64,000 bases of DNA. It comes from Streptomyces coelicoflavus. Its GTDB lineage: Bacteria; Actinomycetota; Actinomycetes; Streptomycetales; Streptomycetaceae. The stretch is taken from assembly GCF_003112555.1 (NCBI RefSeq), contig NZ_BEWB01000005.1:186001-250000 (forward strand). The letters are read 5' to 3'. The notes below the pieces were generated by a model. That model was given only the letters and a program-made list of their open reading frames with translations. It was not told where the DNA came from and did no database searches. Below, piece by piece: positions 49,118-58,163 of this stretch; the first letter of the stretch is position 1, and every line of letters begins with the position of its first letter. The position numbers and the translations under genes were made by a program.

Positions 49118-51079
49118 ATGACTTCCACCCCGCCCGACGCCAACCCGGACGCTCCCCCCTGGCCGTACTGCCGGTACGGCGGCACGGCGAACGACGTCGG
49201 GTGCCGGGGCCTCATCGTCGAGCCCCACGCGGCGTGCCTGGCCCATCTGGGCGACGCCGAACGCTCCGCCTACCTCGCCGGCCTGCGCCCCGGCGCGGAT
49301 GTCGACCACCGCGGCACCCCGTTGTCGGAGGAACTGCTGAGGGAACTGCTCGACGCCGTCACAGATCCCCGTACAGCCAGAGCCCACCTCGGCCATGCCC
49401 GGTTCGGACTGGCCAAGTTCACCGGGAACGCCGACTTCGGCGGGGCGGAGATCGGCGGGGACGCCGACTTCGCGCAGGCGGAGATCAACGGCGACGCCGA
49501 TTTCACCAGGGCGGTGATCGCGGGCAACGCCACGTTCGCCGGGGCGCAGATGCGCGGCGATGCCCAGTTCTCCAGGGTCGAGATCCGCGGCAACGCCCAG
49601 TTCGACGGAGCGAAGGTCGACGGCCACGTTCAATTCGCCAGGGCCACCATTGGCGGGTACGCCTGGTTCGTCAGGGTGGAGATCGGCAGGGACGCCCAGT
49701 TCCCCAGAGCTCGCATAGGAAGCGACACCTGGTTCGCGAGTGCGTCGATCGGCGGCAACGTCCAGTTCGGCGGCGCGGTCCTGGGCGGTGACACCGCGTT
49801 CCGCGGAGCGGCCATCGGGGGCGACGCCCAGTTCGTCGGCGCGGCCTTCGCCGGCGACGTCACGTTCCGCAGGGCAACGATCGGCGGCGACGCCGGCTTC
49901 GGCGAAGTGGCCTTCGGCGGCGACGCCCGGTTCGGCGGGGTGACGATCGCCGGTGATGCCACGTTCGGCAGGGTGCTGTTCACGCACGTCGCAACCGTGG
50001 GGCCACTGGTGTGCGGCGGATCACTGGACCTGACGGAGGCGGTGTTCGGGACCGCCGTGACCATCGAGGCAGCCGCGGCGACCGTGGGCTGCCGCCGAAC
50101 CAGGTGGGCTTCAACGGCCGTGCTGCGATTGCGGCACGCCACCGTGGACCTGAGCGACGCGGTGCTGGAGTACCCAGTGAGCATCACCGCCCAGGCGAAA
50201 CCGTTCACCCATGACGGGCAGGAGGTCCCCGAGACCGGACTGACAGACCCCCGCGTGCGGGCCGCATCGCTGCGTGGCGTGGACGCGGCTCACCTGGTGC
50301 TGACCGACGTGGACCTCACCGAGTGCCTGTTCGCCGGAACCGTCCACCTCGACCAGCTGCGGCTGGACGGCTTGTACGCGTTCGCCACCACCCCCACCGG
50401 TCTACGCCGGCGCGGATGGGTGCCGGTGCGCTGGACTCCACGGCGAGCACTGGCCGAGGAGCACCACTGGCGTGCCGGCCGCCCCACCTGCGCGGGCGGC
50501 TGGGTACCCGCGCCGGACGGAGACGTGCCACTGCAACCGGCGGCACTGGCGCCGGTGTACCGACAACTGCGCAAGGCCTTCGAGGACGGCAAGCACGAAC
50601 CCGGCGCCGCCGACTTCTACTACGGCGAGATGGAGATGCGCCGCCACGCCCACGACATCCCCCGCAGCGAACGGGCCCTGCTCACCACCTACTGGGCATT
50701 GTCCGGATACGGTCTGCGCGCCTCCCGGGCCTTGGGCTGGCTGCTCGGAGGCATGGCCACGACCGTGCTGCTGATGATGCTGTGGGGGCTTCCGAAGGAC
50801 GACCCGAAGCCCCAGAGCACCGGCACGCTGACCGGCCGGCGCCTCACGTTGACCACCACCGGGGCCGAGCCGGTCAATCCCGACGGGCCCTACCGCGAGC
50901 GTCTGTCGACCAAGAGGTTCGAGAAGTCCTTGCGGGTGGTCATCAACTCGGTGGCCTTCCGCTCCTCCGGCCAGAACCTGACCACCGCCGGCAACTACAC
51001 CGAGATGGCCTCCCGGCTCGTCGAACCCGCACTCCTCGGTCTGGCCGTCCTCGCTGTGCGTGGCCGGGTGAAACGCTAG
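49118..51079 (+). CDS. Membrane protein with 17 hendecapeptide repeats
   Basis: Protein of 653 aa. The N-terminal 100 residues hold a CRYGG..CRGLI segment with paired Cys. Residues 101-287 are 17 tandem 11-residue repeats with the pattern I-x-G-D/N-A-x-F-x-x-A-x, predicting a right-handed beta-solenoid related to pentapeptide-repeat proteins but with an 11- rather than 5-residue period. After a non-repetitive region come two membrane helices: LGWLLGGMATTVLLMMLW (about 544-561) and a final VEPALLGLAVLAV. The ATG at 49118 has only weak AGAGG. It lies 113 bp after the SWIM stop on the same strand, so readthrough from the MoxR operon is possible. Function unknown. Confidence 0.82.
   Translation: MTSTPPDANPDAPPWPYCRYGGTANDVGCRGLIVEPHAACLAHLGDAERSAYLAGLRPGADVDHRGTPLSEELLRELLDAVTDPRTARAHLGHARFGLAKFTGNADFGGAEIGGDADFAQAEINGDADFTRAVIAGNATFAGAQMRGDAQFSRVEIRGNAQFDGAKVDGHVQFARATIGGYAWFVRVEIGRDAQFPRARIGSDTWFASASIGGNVQFGGAVLGGDTAFRGAAIGGDAQFVGAAFAGDVTFRRATIGGDAGFGEVAFGGDARFGGVTIAGDATFGRVLFTHVATVGPLVCGGSLDLTEAVFGTAVTIEAAAATVGCRRTRWASTAVLRLRHATVDLSDAVLEYPVSITAQAKPFTHDGQEVPETGLTDPRVRAASLRGVDAAHLVLTDVDLTECLFAGTVHLDQLRLDGLYAFATTPTGLRRRGWVPVRWTPRRALAEEHHWRAGRPTCAGGWVPAPDGDVPLQPAALAPVYRQLRKAFEDGKHEPGAADFYYGEMEMRRHAHDIPRSERALLTTYWALSGYGLRASRALGWLLGGMATTVLLMMLWGLPKDDPKPQSTGTLTGRRLTLTTTGAEPVNPDGPYRERLSTKRFEKSLRVVINSVAFRSSGQNLTTAGNYTEMASRLVEPALLGLAVLAVRGRVKR
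49418..49978 (+). repeat. 33-bp coding repeat array (17 units)
   Basis: 17 in-frame units of 33 bp encode the hendecapeptides (FTGNADFGGAE to IAGDATFGRVL). Units share the G-D/N-A-x-F core but differ in third bases, so the array is old at protein level and not a fresh DNA duplication. Confidence 0.9.
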
Positions 51080-51086
51080 GAGAGCA

Positions 51087-51410
51087 CTACTCCACCGCCA
51101 TCTCGCCCAGCTCCGACCAGCCCTCCTGGTCGACCGTCGCGTTCACGATGCGCGGCGTCCGGGCGAGGTGGGGCGGCAGCTTCTCCTGCGCGGCGCGGAA
51201 GTGCGCGGACTGGACGTGGGCCGCGCCCGCCTCGTCGTCGCGGAACGCCTCGACCAGGACGTATTCCGTGGGGTCTTCGACGCTGCGCGACCAGTCGAAC
51301 CAGAGGCAGCCGGGTTCCGCCCGGGTGGCCCGGGTGAACTCGCCGGCGATCTCCGGCCACTGGTCCGCGTGTTCGGGGAGTACCTGGAACTTCGCCGTGA
51401 TGAAGATCAT
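51087..51410 (-). CDS. ABM-domain (antibiotic biosynthesis monooxygenase-like) protein
   Basis: Protein of 107 aa, a single dimeric alpha/beta-barrel domain: IFITAKFQVLPEHADQWPEIAGEFTRATRAEPGCLWFDWSRSVEDPTEYVLVEAFRDDEAGAAHVQSAHFRAAQEKLPPHL. This is the YgiN-like quinol monooxygenase/ABM family. Actual activity (oxygenase, heme degradation or other) is not predictable from sequence. The ATG at 51410 has AAGGCG upstream. It is convergent with the repeat protein, their stops 7 nt apart. Confidence 0.92.
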   Translation of the reverse strand: MIFITAKFQVLPEHADQWPEIAGEFTRATRAEPGCLWFDWSRSVEDPTEYVLVEAFRDDEAGAAHVQSAHFRAAQEKLPPHLARTPRIVNATVDQEGWSELGEMAVE

Positions 51411-51576
51411 GGGTTCGCCTTCTGTGAGCGTGCTCTGGAGTCTGGGCGTGAGCACGAGCGGGCCGGGGACGGTGCGAGTACCTCGCCGTTCGCATCCGTA
51501 CCCGGTCCCGCGTCGCCGGCACCATCCGGCTCGGCCAGGTGGGGCAGCCGCCCGGTGCCGTTCTGAGGGGCGGTGG

Positions 51577-53076
51577 TCAGGCGTTCGCCCGTGCCCGCCC
51601 CCGGCCCACCAGCCGCTTCACCAGCGGCCAGGCCAGCAGCAGCACGATCACCGCGTACACCGTCACCGAGAACGGCGTGTTGACCAGGCCCGACACGCTG
51701 CCGTCGCTGATCTGCAGGGCGCGGCGCAGCTGCTGCTCGGCGTTCGGGCCGAGGATGACGCCGATCACGGCGGGCAGGACGGGCAGGCCGTAACGCCGCA
51801 TGCCGAACCCGATCAGACCGATGACCAGCAGGATCACCAGGTCGATCACCTCGCCGCCGACCGCGTACGCGCCGACCGCGGCGAAGAACATGATCCCCGC
51901 GTAGAGGTACGGACGCGGGATGCGCAACAGCTTGGCCCACACCGGTGCCAGCGGCAGGTTCAGGGCGAGCAGCAGCACCATGCCGACGAAGAGCGAGGCG
52001 ATCAGACCCCACACCAGCTCGGGCTCGCGTTCGAACAGCAGGGGGCCGGGCTGGATGCCGTACTGCTGGAAGGCGGCCAGCATGACCGCGGCGACCGCCG
52101 TCGTCGGCAGGCCCAGGGTCAGCATGGAGACCAGCGTGCCCGCGGCCGAGGCCGACGCCGCCGACTCGGGTCCGGCCACACCCTCGATGGCGCCCTTGCC
52201 CCACTCGTCCTTGTGCTTGGACAGCCGCTTCTCCGTGACGTACGACAGGAAGGTGGGTATCTCCGCTCCGCCCGCCGGGATCGCGCCGAACGGGAAGCCG
52301 ATGAGCGGACCGCGCAGCCAGGACTTCCAGGTGCGCTTCACATCACCGCGGCCGAGCCAGGGGCGGCCCACGGGGATCGGTTCGGCCGACCCGCGCCGCA
52401 GATGGGCCGCCACCCACAGCGCCTCGCCGATCGCGAACAGACCGACCGCCACGATCACCACGTCCACACCGTCGGCGAGTTGCAGCGAACCGAAGGTCAG
52501 CCGCTGCTGGCCGGTCATCTGGTCCAGGCCCACCAGACCGATCGTCAGACCGATCAGCAGCGAGGCCAGGCCTCTGATCCGCGACGAACCCAGCACCGAC
52601 GTGACGGCGATGAACGCCAGCACCATGATGGCGAAGTAGTCCGGCGCGCCGATGTCCACGGCCAGGTCGGCGACCGTCGGGGCCAGCGCCACCAGCAGGA
52701 TCGTGCCGATCATGCCGCCCGCGAAGTGACCGATGGCCGCGGCCGCCAGCGCCTGCGCGCCGCGCCCCGCCTTGGCCATGGGGTTGCCCTCCATGGCAGC
52801 GACCACGGCGGCGCTTTCGCCGGGGGTGTTGAGCAGGATGGAGGTGGTCGAACCGCCGAACATCGCGCCGTAGTAGATACCGGCGAACATGATGAACGCG
52901 GCGACCGGGTCCAGGCCGTACGTCACCGGCAGCAGCAGCGCCACCGCCATCGCCGGACCGATGCCGGGCAGGACGCCGATGGCCGTGCCGAGCAGCACGC
53001 CGAGGGCGGCCCACAGGAGGTTGACCGGGGTGAGGGCCGTGCCGAAGCCGTCCATCAGGGAGTTGAGGGCGTTCAT
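51577..53076 (-). CDS. tctA: Tripartite tricarboxylate transporter, large permease TctA
   Basis: Protein of 499 aa with about 11-12 hydrophobic helices. TctA family motifs are plain: [62 protein letters not shown], and [27 protein letters not shown]. With TctB it forms the membrane part of a solute-binding-protein-dependent secondary transporter for citrate or other carboxylates. ATG 53076 lies 1 nt after the TctB stop. Last gene of tctCBA. Confidence 0.96.
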   Translation of the reverse strand: MNALNSLMDGFGTALTPVNLLWAALGVLLGTAIGVLPGIGPAMAVALLLPVTYGLDPVAAFIMFAGIYYGAMFGGSTTSILLNTPGESAAVVAAMEGNPMAKAGRGAQALAAAAIGHFAGGMIGTILLVALAPTVADLAVDIGAPDYFAIMVLAFIAVTSVLGSSRIRGLASLLIGLTIGLVGLDQMTGQQRLTFGSLQLADGVDVVIVAVGLFAIGEALWVAAHLRRGSAEPIPVGRPWLGRGDVKRTWKSWLRGPLIGFPFGAIPAGGAEIPTFLSYVTEKRLSKHKDEWGKGAIEGVAGPESAASASAAGTLVSMLTLGLPTTAVAAVMLAAFQQYGIQPGPLLFEREPELVWGLIASLFVGMVLLLALNLPLAPVWAKLLRIPRPYLYAGIMFFAAVGAYAVGGEVIDLVILLVIGLIGFGMRRYGLPVLPAVIGVILGPNAEQQLRRALQISDGSVSGLVNTPFSVTVYAVIVLLLAWPLVKRLVGRGRARANA

Positions 53077-53077
53077 G

Positions 53078-53623
53078 TCAGAGCACTCCCATCAGCGGAC
53101 CGCCGGGCAGCGGCACTCCGAGCAGCTGGTCGAAGACGACGTAGGTGATCAGGGACACCACCGCGGCGATCAGCGGATCGCGGTCCGGGCGGCGGCTGCC
53201 GAGGGCGAAGGCGGCGCCCCAGAAGAGCAGTGCGCCCGCGACGGGGAAGCCGGCCGGCTCGATCAGGGCCGCGGCGCCGAGGAAGATCCCGGACAGCAGC
53301 AGCACCGTGCGCCAGTCGGCCGGTTCGGACAGGTCGACGTCCTCGCCGCCCTCGGCCTCGCCCCGGCCGCCGCGCAGCACGTCGACGGCGAGCAGCGCGG
53401 CGATCACCAGCAGGCCGACGCCGACCACGATCGGCACGGTCTTGGGGCCGACCGGGCCGCGCTGGGTGATGTCGACGTCCATGGTGAGCGCGTCGGTCAG
53501 GACGAGCACGCCGAGCGCCAGCAACAGGACGCACACGCCCAGTTCGGAGTGCTCGCGCAGCCACGAGCGCGGGCCGGCGGCCGTTGCCCCGCGGTCGTCG
53601 GGGAGTTCGGTCCGTGTCGTCAC
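53078..53623 (-). CDS. tctB: Tripartite tricarboxylate transporter, small permease TctB
   Basis: Protein of 181 aa with about four hydrophobic helices ([60 protein letters not shown]-like end) and the family segment [17 protein letters not shown]. The start GTG 53623 overlaps the TctC stop by 4 nt. It pairs with TctA in the membrane. Confidence 0.92.
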   Translation of the reverse strand: MTTRTELPDDRGATAAGPRSWLREHSELGVCVLLLALGVLVLTDALTMDVDITQRGPVGPKTVPIVVGVGLLVIAALLAVDVLRGGRGEAEGGEDVDLSEPADWRTVLLLSGIFLGAAALIEPAGFPVAGALLFWGAAFALGSRRPDRDPLIAAVVSLITYVVFDQLLGVPLPGGPLMGVL

Positions 53624-54618
53624 AGTCCCAGCTCCTTCAGCACCGACACCACGCGCTCGTCCTGGGCGTCCAGGAAGTCGCCGAACTTCTCACCGGTCAG
53701 GAAGGCGTCGTCCCAGCCGTTCTGGTCCATGGACTTCTTCCACTCGGGGGAGTCGTGCAGCTCCTCGAAGAGGCGGGTCAGCTTGGTGCGCTGCGCCTCG
53801 GAGAGGCCGGGCGGGGCGACGATGCCGCGCCAGTTGGTGAAGTTCACGTCGTAGCCGGACTCCATGAGCGTGGGCGCGTCCGCGAGGTCGTCCACCCGCT
53901 CGGGGCCGGTGACCGCGAGCACCCTCAGCTCGCCGGCCTTGATCTGGTCCAGGTACTCGCCGACGCCGGAGACCCCGAAGCCGACCTTGTTGCCGAGGAT
54001 CGAGGCGAGCAGTTCACCGCCGCCGTCGAAGGGGATGTAGTTGACCGACTTCGGCTCGATACCGGCGGCCTGCGCCATCAGCATCGGGGCGAGGTGGTCG
54101 GGCCCGCCTGGCGACGAACCACCGCCGACGGGGATCTTGCCCGGGTCCTTCTTCCAGGCGTCGACCAGCTCGTCGATCGTCTTGTACGGCGAGTCCTTGG
54201 CGACCACCACGACGTCCTGCTCCTCGGTGAGCCGCGCGATCGGTGTGGCGTCGGCGAGGGTCTTGGGCGCGTGGTTGGAGCGGACGGCGCCCACGACGCC
54301 GAGGCCCATGGACATGGCGAGCTTGCCGTTGCCGTGTTCGCTGACCAGCCGGCTCAGGCCCACGGTGCCGCCCGCGCCGGGCAGGTTGAACACCTCGATG
54401 TTGTGCGTGAGTCCGGCGTCCTCGGCGTTCTTCGCGGCCGTGCGGGCGGTGATGTCGTATCCGCCGCCGGGCGTGTTGGGAACCATGAAGCGCAGGCCCG
54501 GGATCTGGGTGCCGGAGTCGGAGTCGTCGCCCGAGGAGAGCAACGGCGGTCCGGCCAGCACGAGCACGGCGGCCCCGAGCAGGGCAAGGGGGGTGCGCAG
54601 GCGCACGAATGACACCAC
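53620..54618 (-). CDS. tctC: Tripartite tricarboxylate transporter, solute-binding protein TctC
   Basis: About 332 aa. An N-terminal signal sequence (RLRTPLALLGAAVLVLAGPPLLSSG) is followed by a Bug/TctC-type binding protein: LRFMVPNTPGGGYDITART, EVFNLPGAGGTVGLSRL, GGGSSPGGPDHLAPMLMAQAAG, VNFTNWRGIVAPPGLSEAQ. It captures the carboxylate outside the membrane. The start is not settled: GTG 54618 (chosen, gives a standard signal peptide), GTG 54615 or GTG 54675. First gene of tctCBA and divergent from a CitA/CitB-type two-component system that probably controls it. Confidence 0.92.
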   Translation of the reverse strand: MVSFVRLRTPLALLGAAVLVLAGPPLLSSGDDSDSGTQIPGLRFMVPNTPGGGYDITARTAAKNAEDAGLTHNIEVFNLPGAGGTVGLSRLVSEHGNGKLAMSMGLGVVGAVRSNHAPKTLADATPIARLTEEQDVVVVAKDSPYKTIDELVDAWKKDPGKIPVGGGSSPGGPDHLAPMLMAQAAGIEPKSVNYIPFDGGGELLASILGNKVGFGVSGVGEYLDQIKAGELRVLAVTGPERVDDLADAPTLMESGYDVNFTNWRGIVAPPGLSEAQRTKLTRLFEELHDSPEWKKSMDQNGWDDAFLTGEKFGDFLDAQDERVVSVLKELGL

Positions 54619-54945
54619 CTGTCGGTTGGGTAGAGAGGTAGGGGGAGCCCTGTGGGGGAGGGTGACGTGGGCCACATGGTGCCCGCGCGTCTGCCTCGTG
54701 TCTTCCTTGCGGAACCAAGGGAGGTTGTGTTCATTGCGGTCGCCGGGGCCGCGTGGTCAACATCGCTGTCGGATCGCCGGTTCATTGCGAAGCAGGCACA
54801 TCGAAGGCACATCCCTTTCCCTTGCCGCAGGTGGAGGCCATGATGGCGACCCGGCACACCCGCCGGCCCCCCCGCCGGTCACCGCATCCCCGTCCGGTCC
54901 CCGTCCCCGCCCCCGAAACATCCGTGAGCCGAGAACGAGTCCGCC
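54619..54945. other. Divergent control region between tctC and sensor kinase (327 bp)
   Basis: Holds the promoters of tctCBA (minus) and of the two-component genes (plus). Seen here: a pair of direct repeats at 54729-54789, and a GGAGG-preceded ATG at 54840. That ATG reads in a different frame from the sensor kinase and passes through a run of seven C about 35 nt on. No other gene seen. Confidence 0.6.
54729..54789. promoter_or_regulatory. Direct repeats GTTCATTGCG, 51 bp apart
   Basis: GTTCATTGCG occurs at 54729-54738 and 54780-54789 in the divergent tctC/kinase space. The start-to-start distance of 51 bp is close to five helical turns, placing both copies on one face of the DNA. They are candidate sites for the adjacent response regulator. 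Confidence 0.5.
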
Positions 54946-56592
54946 GTGGCCCCCACCTTCCGCCGTCAGACCCTCGCGGGCGAGATGCTGGTCCTCCAGC
55001 TCGCCATCGTCGTGGTCGTCCTGCTCGCGGTCGCCGCCGTCTCGCTCGCCCAGTCCAAGGCCACCTTCAACCGCGTGGAGGGCCGCCGGGTCACCGCCCT
55101 GGCCGAACAGCTGGCCGCCACGCCGCTGGTCCGCAGCCAGCTGCTGCGCCCCGTGCCGCAGGAGGCGCTCGCCCCGCTGGTCAACTCCACCCAGACCCAG
55201 TCCGGGGTCACCTCCGTCACGGTGGCCGATGCCGACGGCCGCGTCGTCAGCTCCACCGACCCCACGCTGATCGGCGCCAGGCTGCCGCGAGGGAAGGGCG
55301 CCGGCGCCTCGAGCGGCTGGTCGGGGCCGCTGAGCGTGCAGGGCAGCCGGGAACTCGTCGCCCAGGTCCCCGTCCTCGGGGCCACCCGGCAGACCCTCGG
55401 CCGGAAACTCGGCACGGTCATGGTCGGCGAGGCGGACCCGACGGTGTGGCAGCGCCTCAGCGGGGCCTCCTCCTACCTGCTTGCCTACCTCGGTATCGCC
55501 AGTGGCCTCGGGGTGGCCGGGTCCTGGCTGCTGGCCCGGCGTGTCAAACGGCAGACCCTCGGCCTGGAGCCGCGCGAGATCGCGGGCCTCGCCGAACACC
55601 GCGAGGCCATGCTGTACGGCATCGCCGAGGGCGTCGTCGCCCTGGACCCGCAGCACCGGCTGACCCTCGTCAACGAGATGGGCCGGCGCCTGCTCGACCT
55701 GCCCGCCGACTGCGTGGGCCAGAGCCTGGACGGGCTCGGCATCGAGGGGCGGCTGCGCGACGTACTCGCCGGGGCCACGCCCGAAGCGGCGGAACCGCGC
55801 GACGAGGTCGTCGTCCGCCGCGGCAGGGTCCTGGTCATGAACCGGATGACCGTCACCAAGGACGGCCGCCCCCTCGGCTCGGTCACCACCCTGCGCGACC
55901 GCACCGAACTCGCCCGCCTGGAACGGGAGATCGGTTCCTTCCGCAGCACCTCCGAGCTGCTGCGCGCCCAGGCCCACGAGTTCGCCAACCAACTGCACAC
56001 CATCTCCGGGCTCATCCAGATCGGCGAACAGGAGGAGGTCGTGCGCTACGTCCGCGGTCTCAATCAGCGCCGGCAGTCCCTGGACGTCACCCTCAGCCGC
56101 CGGGTCCGGGACACCGCGGTGGCCGCGCTGATCACGGCGAAGTCCTCCCTCGCGGCGGAGCGCAGGGTCGCCCTGCGCGTCTCGGACCGCACCGCGCTGG
56201 ACCGGCTGGAGCCGGCGGACGCCGCCGACGTGGCGACCGTGGTCGGCAACCTCGTCGACAATGCCGTGGACGCCGCCGCGGCCCCGGGCGAGGCACACGA
56301 GGCCTGGGTCGAGGTCGAACTGCGGCAGGACGCCGCGAGCGTCGAGATCGTGGTCCGCGACTCCGGGCCCGGCGTGGCGCCCGAACTGGCCCGGGAGGTC
56401 TTCTCCCACGGCTTCACCACCAAGGCCGCCCGGCAGGGCGAGCGCGGCATCGGTCTGGCGCTGACCCGGCTGGTCTGCGAACGTCACGGCGGTGAGATCT
56501 CGGTGACCAACACCCCCGACGGGGCCATGTTCACCGCCCGCATGACCGTCAGCCACCTCACCGACGCGGTGGCGGAAGGAGCAGCACCATGA
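54946..56592 (+). CDS. CitA/DcuS-type sensor histidine kinase
   Basis: Protein of 548 aa. Transmembrane helix 1 (about residues 14-36), an extracytoplasmic PAS/Cache-like sensor (about 37-170, with VTSVTVADADGRVVSSTDPTLIG), helix 2 (about 176-196), a cytoplasmic PAS (GIAEGVVALDPQHRLTLVNEMGRRLL), then the kinase core RAQAHEFANQLHTISGLIQIG with phospho-acceptor His344 and an HATPase domain (NLVDNAVDAA, DSGPGV, ERGIGLALTRLVCERHGG). The family senses citrate or C4-dicarboxylates. The only start in this frame after an upstream TGA is GTG 54946. The stop overlaps the regulator ATG. Divergent tctCBA is the likely target. Confidence 0.95.
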   Translation: MAPTFRRQTLAGEMLVLQLAIVVVVLLAVAAVSLAQSKATFNRVEGRRVTALAEQLAATPLVRSQLLRPVPQEALAPLVNSTQTQSGVTSVTVADADGRVVSSTDPTLIGARLPRGKGAGASSGWSGPLSVQGSRELVAQVPVLGATRQTLGRKLGTVMVGEADPTVWQRLSGASSYLLAYLGIASGLGVAGSWLLARRVKRQTLGLEPREIAGLAEHREAMLYGIAEGVVALDPQHRLTLVNEMGRRLLDLPADCVGQSLDGLGIEGRLRDVLAGATPEAAEPRDEVVVRRGRVLVMNRMTVTKDGRPLGSVTTLRDRTELARLEREIGSFRSTSELLRAQAHEFANQLHTISGLIQIGEQEEVVRYVRGLNQRRQSLDVTLSRRVRDTAVAALITAKSSLAAERRVALRVSDRTALDRLEPADAADVATVVGNLVDNAVDAAAAPGEAHEAWVEVELRQDAASVEIVVRDSGPGVAPELAREVFSHGFTTKAARQGERGIGLALTRLVCERHGGEISVTNTPDGAMFTARMTVSHLTDAVAEGAAP

Positions 56593-57380
56593 CGGCAACG
56601 AGCGGCACGTCCGACGCGACCGCCCCCACCGCCGCGACCCCGCACGGGCCCCGTGCCGCCGCCCCGATCGGCGTGCTCGTGGTCGACGACGACTTCATGG
56701 TGGCCCGCGTCCACCGCGCGTTCGTCGAACGGGTCGAGCCCTTCCGGGTCGTAGGTGTCGCCGGCACCGGGGAGCAGGCGCTCACCGCCGTCGGGGAGCT
56801 GCGCCCCGACCTGGTCCTGCTCGACCTGTACCTGCCGGACGTCTTCGGTCTCGACGTCATCCCGCGCCTGCGCGCCGCGGGCCACGACTGCGACGTCATG
56901 GTCATCAGCGCGGCGCGCGAGGTGGAGGCGGTGCGCGGTGCCGTGCGGCAGGGCGTGGTCGACTACCTGCTCAAACCGTTCGAGTTCGAGGATCTGCGGG
57001 TCCGGCTCGAGCGCTACGCCCTCCAGCGGGGCCGGCTGCTCGGCACGGTCGTGCGCAGCCAGGCCGACGTCGACCGCGTACTGGCCGGGGCCACGGCGCA
57101 GGCGGCCACGGCCCCCGTGCTGCCCAAGGGCATGAGCGTGGAGACCGCCGAACTCGTCGAGCGGACCCTGCGGGAGGCGGACGGCACACTGTCCGCCAGC
57201 GAGTGCGCCGCGCTGACCGGCATCTCCCGGGTCAGTGCCCGCAGGTACCTGGAGCACTTCCACACCGTGGGCAGCGCCGACGTCTCCCTGCGCTACGGCG
57301 TGGCCGGGCGGCCCGAGCGCCGCTACCGCTTCCGCGGCGCGGTCACCGGTCTGGCGCTCCCGCACGCAGGGCGTCCATGA
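56589..57380 (+). CDS. CitB/DcuR-type response regulator
   Basis: Protein of 263 aa. Receiver domain with the acidic pair in LVVDDDFM, phospho-acceptor Asp79 in LVLLDLYLP, and the Lys of VDYLLKPFEFEDL. A C-terminal helix-turn-helix (LSASECAALTGISRVSARRYLEHF) is followed by a short strand-rich tail (RYGVAGRPERRYRF), as in CitB/DcuR regulators. The ATG overlaps the kinase stop (ATGA). The last 38 bp overlap the 3' end of the convergent TetR gene. Confidence 0.95.
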   Translation: MTATSGTSDATAPTAATPHGPRAAAPIGVLVVDDDFMVARVHRAFVERVEPFRVVGVAGTGEQALTAVGELRPDLVLLDLYLPDVFGLDVIPRLRAAGHDCDVMVISAAREVEAVRGAVRQGVVDYLLKPFEFEDLRVRLERYALQRGRLLGTVVRSQADVDRVLAGATAQAATAPVLPKGMSVETAELVERTLREADGTLSASECAALTGISRVSARRYLEHFHTVGSADVSLRYGVAGRPERRYRFRGAVTGLALPHAGRP

Positions 57381-57933
57381 CGAAGTCCAGGAACCGGGTG
57401 ACCCGCGGCTGCCGGTCCTCGCCGGGGCCGATCACCCACAGACCGCCGAGGATCAGGAAGAAGTCGTCTCCGGTCACTCCGGGCCGGATCGTGCCGGCCT
57501 CGTGGTTGGCACGGAGCAGGAGCTCGGCCGCGTCCTCCAGCGGGGTGGGGCGCGGCTTCTCCGGCGCCCCGGGCGCGCTGGTGACCAGCCGGATCGCGTC
57601 CGCCAGACCCGCCTTGGTCATGGCGAACTCGGCGAGGCGGTCCATCCACTCGCGCAGGGCCAGGTCGGGTTCCCGGGTGGCCAGCATCTCGGGCGCGGCC
57701 TGGGCCACCTGCTGCATCCCGTAGCGGTAGATCTCCAGGACCAGCGCCTCGCGGTTCGGGAAATTCCGGTAGAAGGTGCCCTGCCCGACCCCCGCCTTCT
57801 TGGCGATGGCGCTCAACGGGGCGTTCGCGCAGTGCGTCAGCTCCTCCGTGGCCACTGCCAGGATGCGTTCGCGGTTGCGCTGGGCGTCCGAGCGCAAGGG
57901 AGTGTCCGGCTTGTCCTTCATCGGCTGCGGCAC
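57343..57933 (-). CDS. TetR-family repressor of molybdenum hydroxylase operon
   Basis: Protein of 196 aa. N-terminal HTH: RSDAQRNRERILAVATEELTHCANAPLSAIAKKAGVGQGTFYRNFPNREALVLEIYRYG. The C-terminal helical ligand domain is of the TetR_C/SbtR type (LREWMDRLAEFAMTKAGLADAIRLVTSAPGAPEKPRPTPLEDAAELLLRANHEAGTIRPGVTGDDFFLILGGLW). The start is GTG 57933 with AAGGGGGA upstream; an ATG at 57921 is too far from that site. Divergent from the 2Fe-2S/FAD/Moco gene set, with two mirror operators between them. Ligand unknown. Confidence 0.94.
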   Translation of the reverse strand: MPQPMKDKPDTPLRSDAQRNRERILAVATEELTHCANAPLSAIAKKAGVGQGTFYRNFPNREALVLEIYRYGMQQVAQAAPEMLATREPDLALREWMDRLAEFAMTKAGLADAIRLVTSAPGAPEKPRPTPLEDAAELLLRANHEAGTIRPGVTGDDFFLILGGLWVIGPGEDRQPRVTRFLDFVMDALRAGAPDR

Positions 57934-57976
57934 TCGTCCCCCTTTCGGGTTGTGGCCGAATCCCGACCTTGCTAAG

Positions 57977-58020
57977 CGGACAACTGTCCGTTACGTTTTT
58001 CATGAGCGGACAGTTGTCCG
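57977..58020. promoter_or_regulatory. Two mirror-image TetR operators
   Basis: CGGACAACTGTCCG (57977-57990) and CGGACAGTTGTCCG (58007-58020) are each 6-2-6 dyads and are exact reverse complements of one another. Their centres are 30 bp apart, close to three helical turns. They lie 44-87 bp from the TetR start, in the shared promoter region with the hydroxylase operon. Confidence 0.8.
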
Positions 58021-58163
58021 GTTGCCCGCCCAGTCTAGCGGCAGACGCGGCCGCGTGAGCCTGCCGGTGGTCGACCGGCCGCGAATGACCCCCCACTGCC
58101 TACAGCCCATTTCTCCTTGTCAACAGACATCCCGCTGTCACCAGACACCAAAGAAGGCTGACC

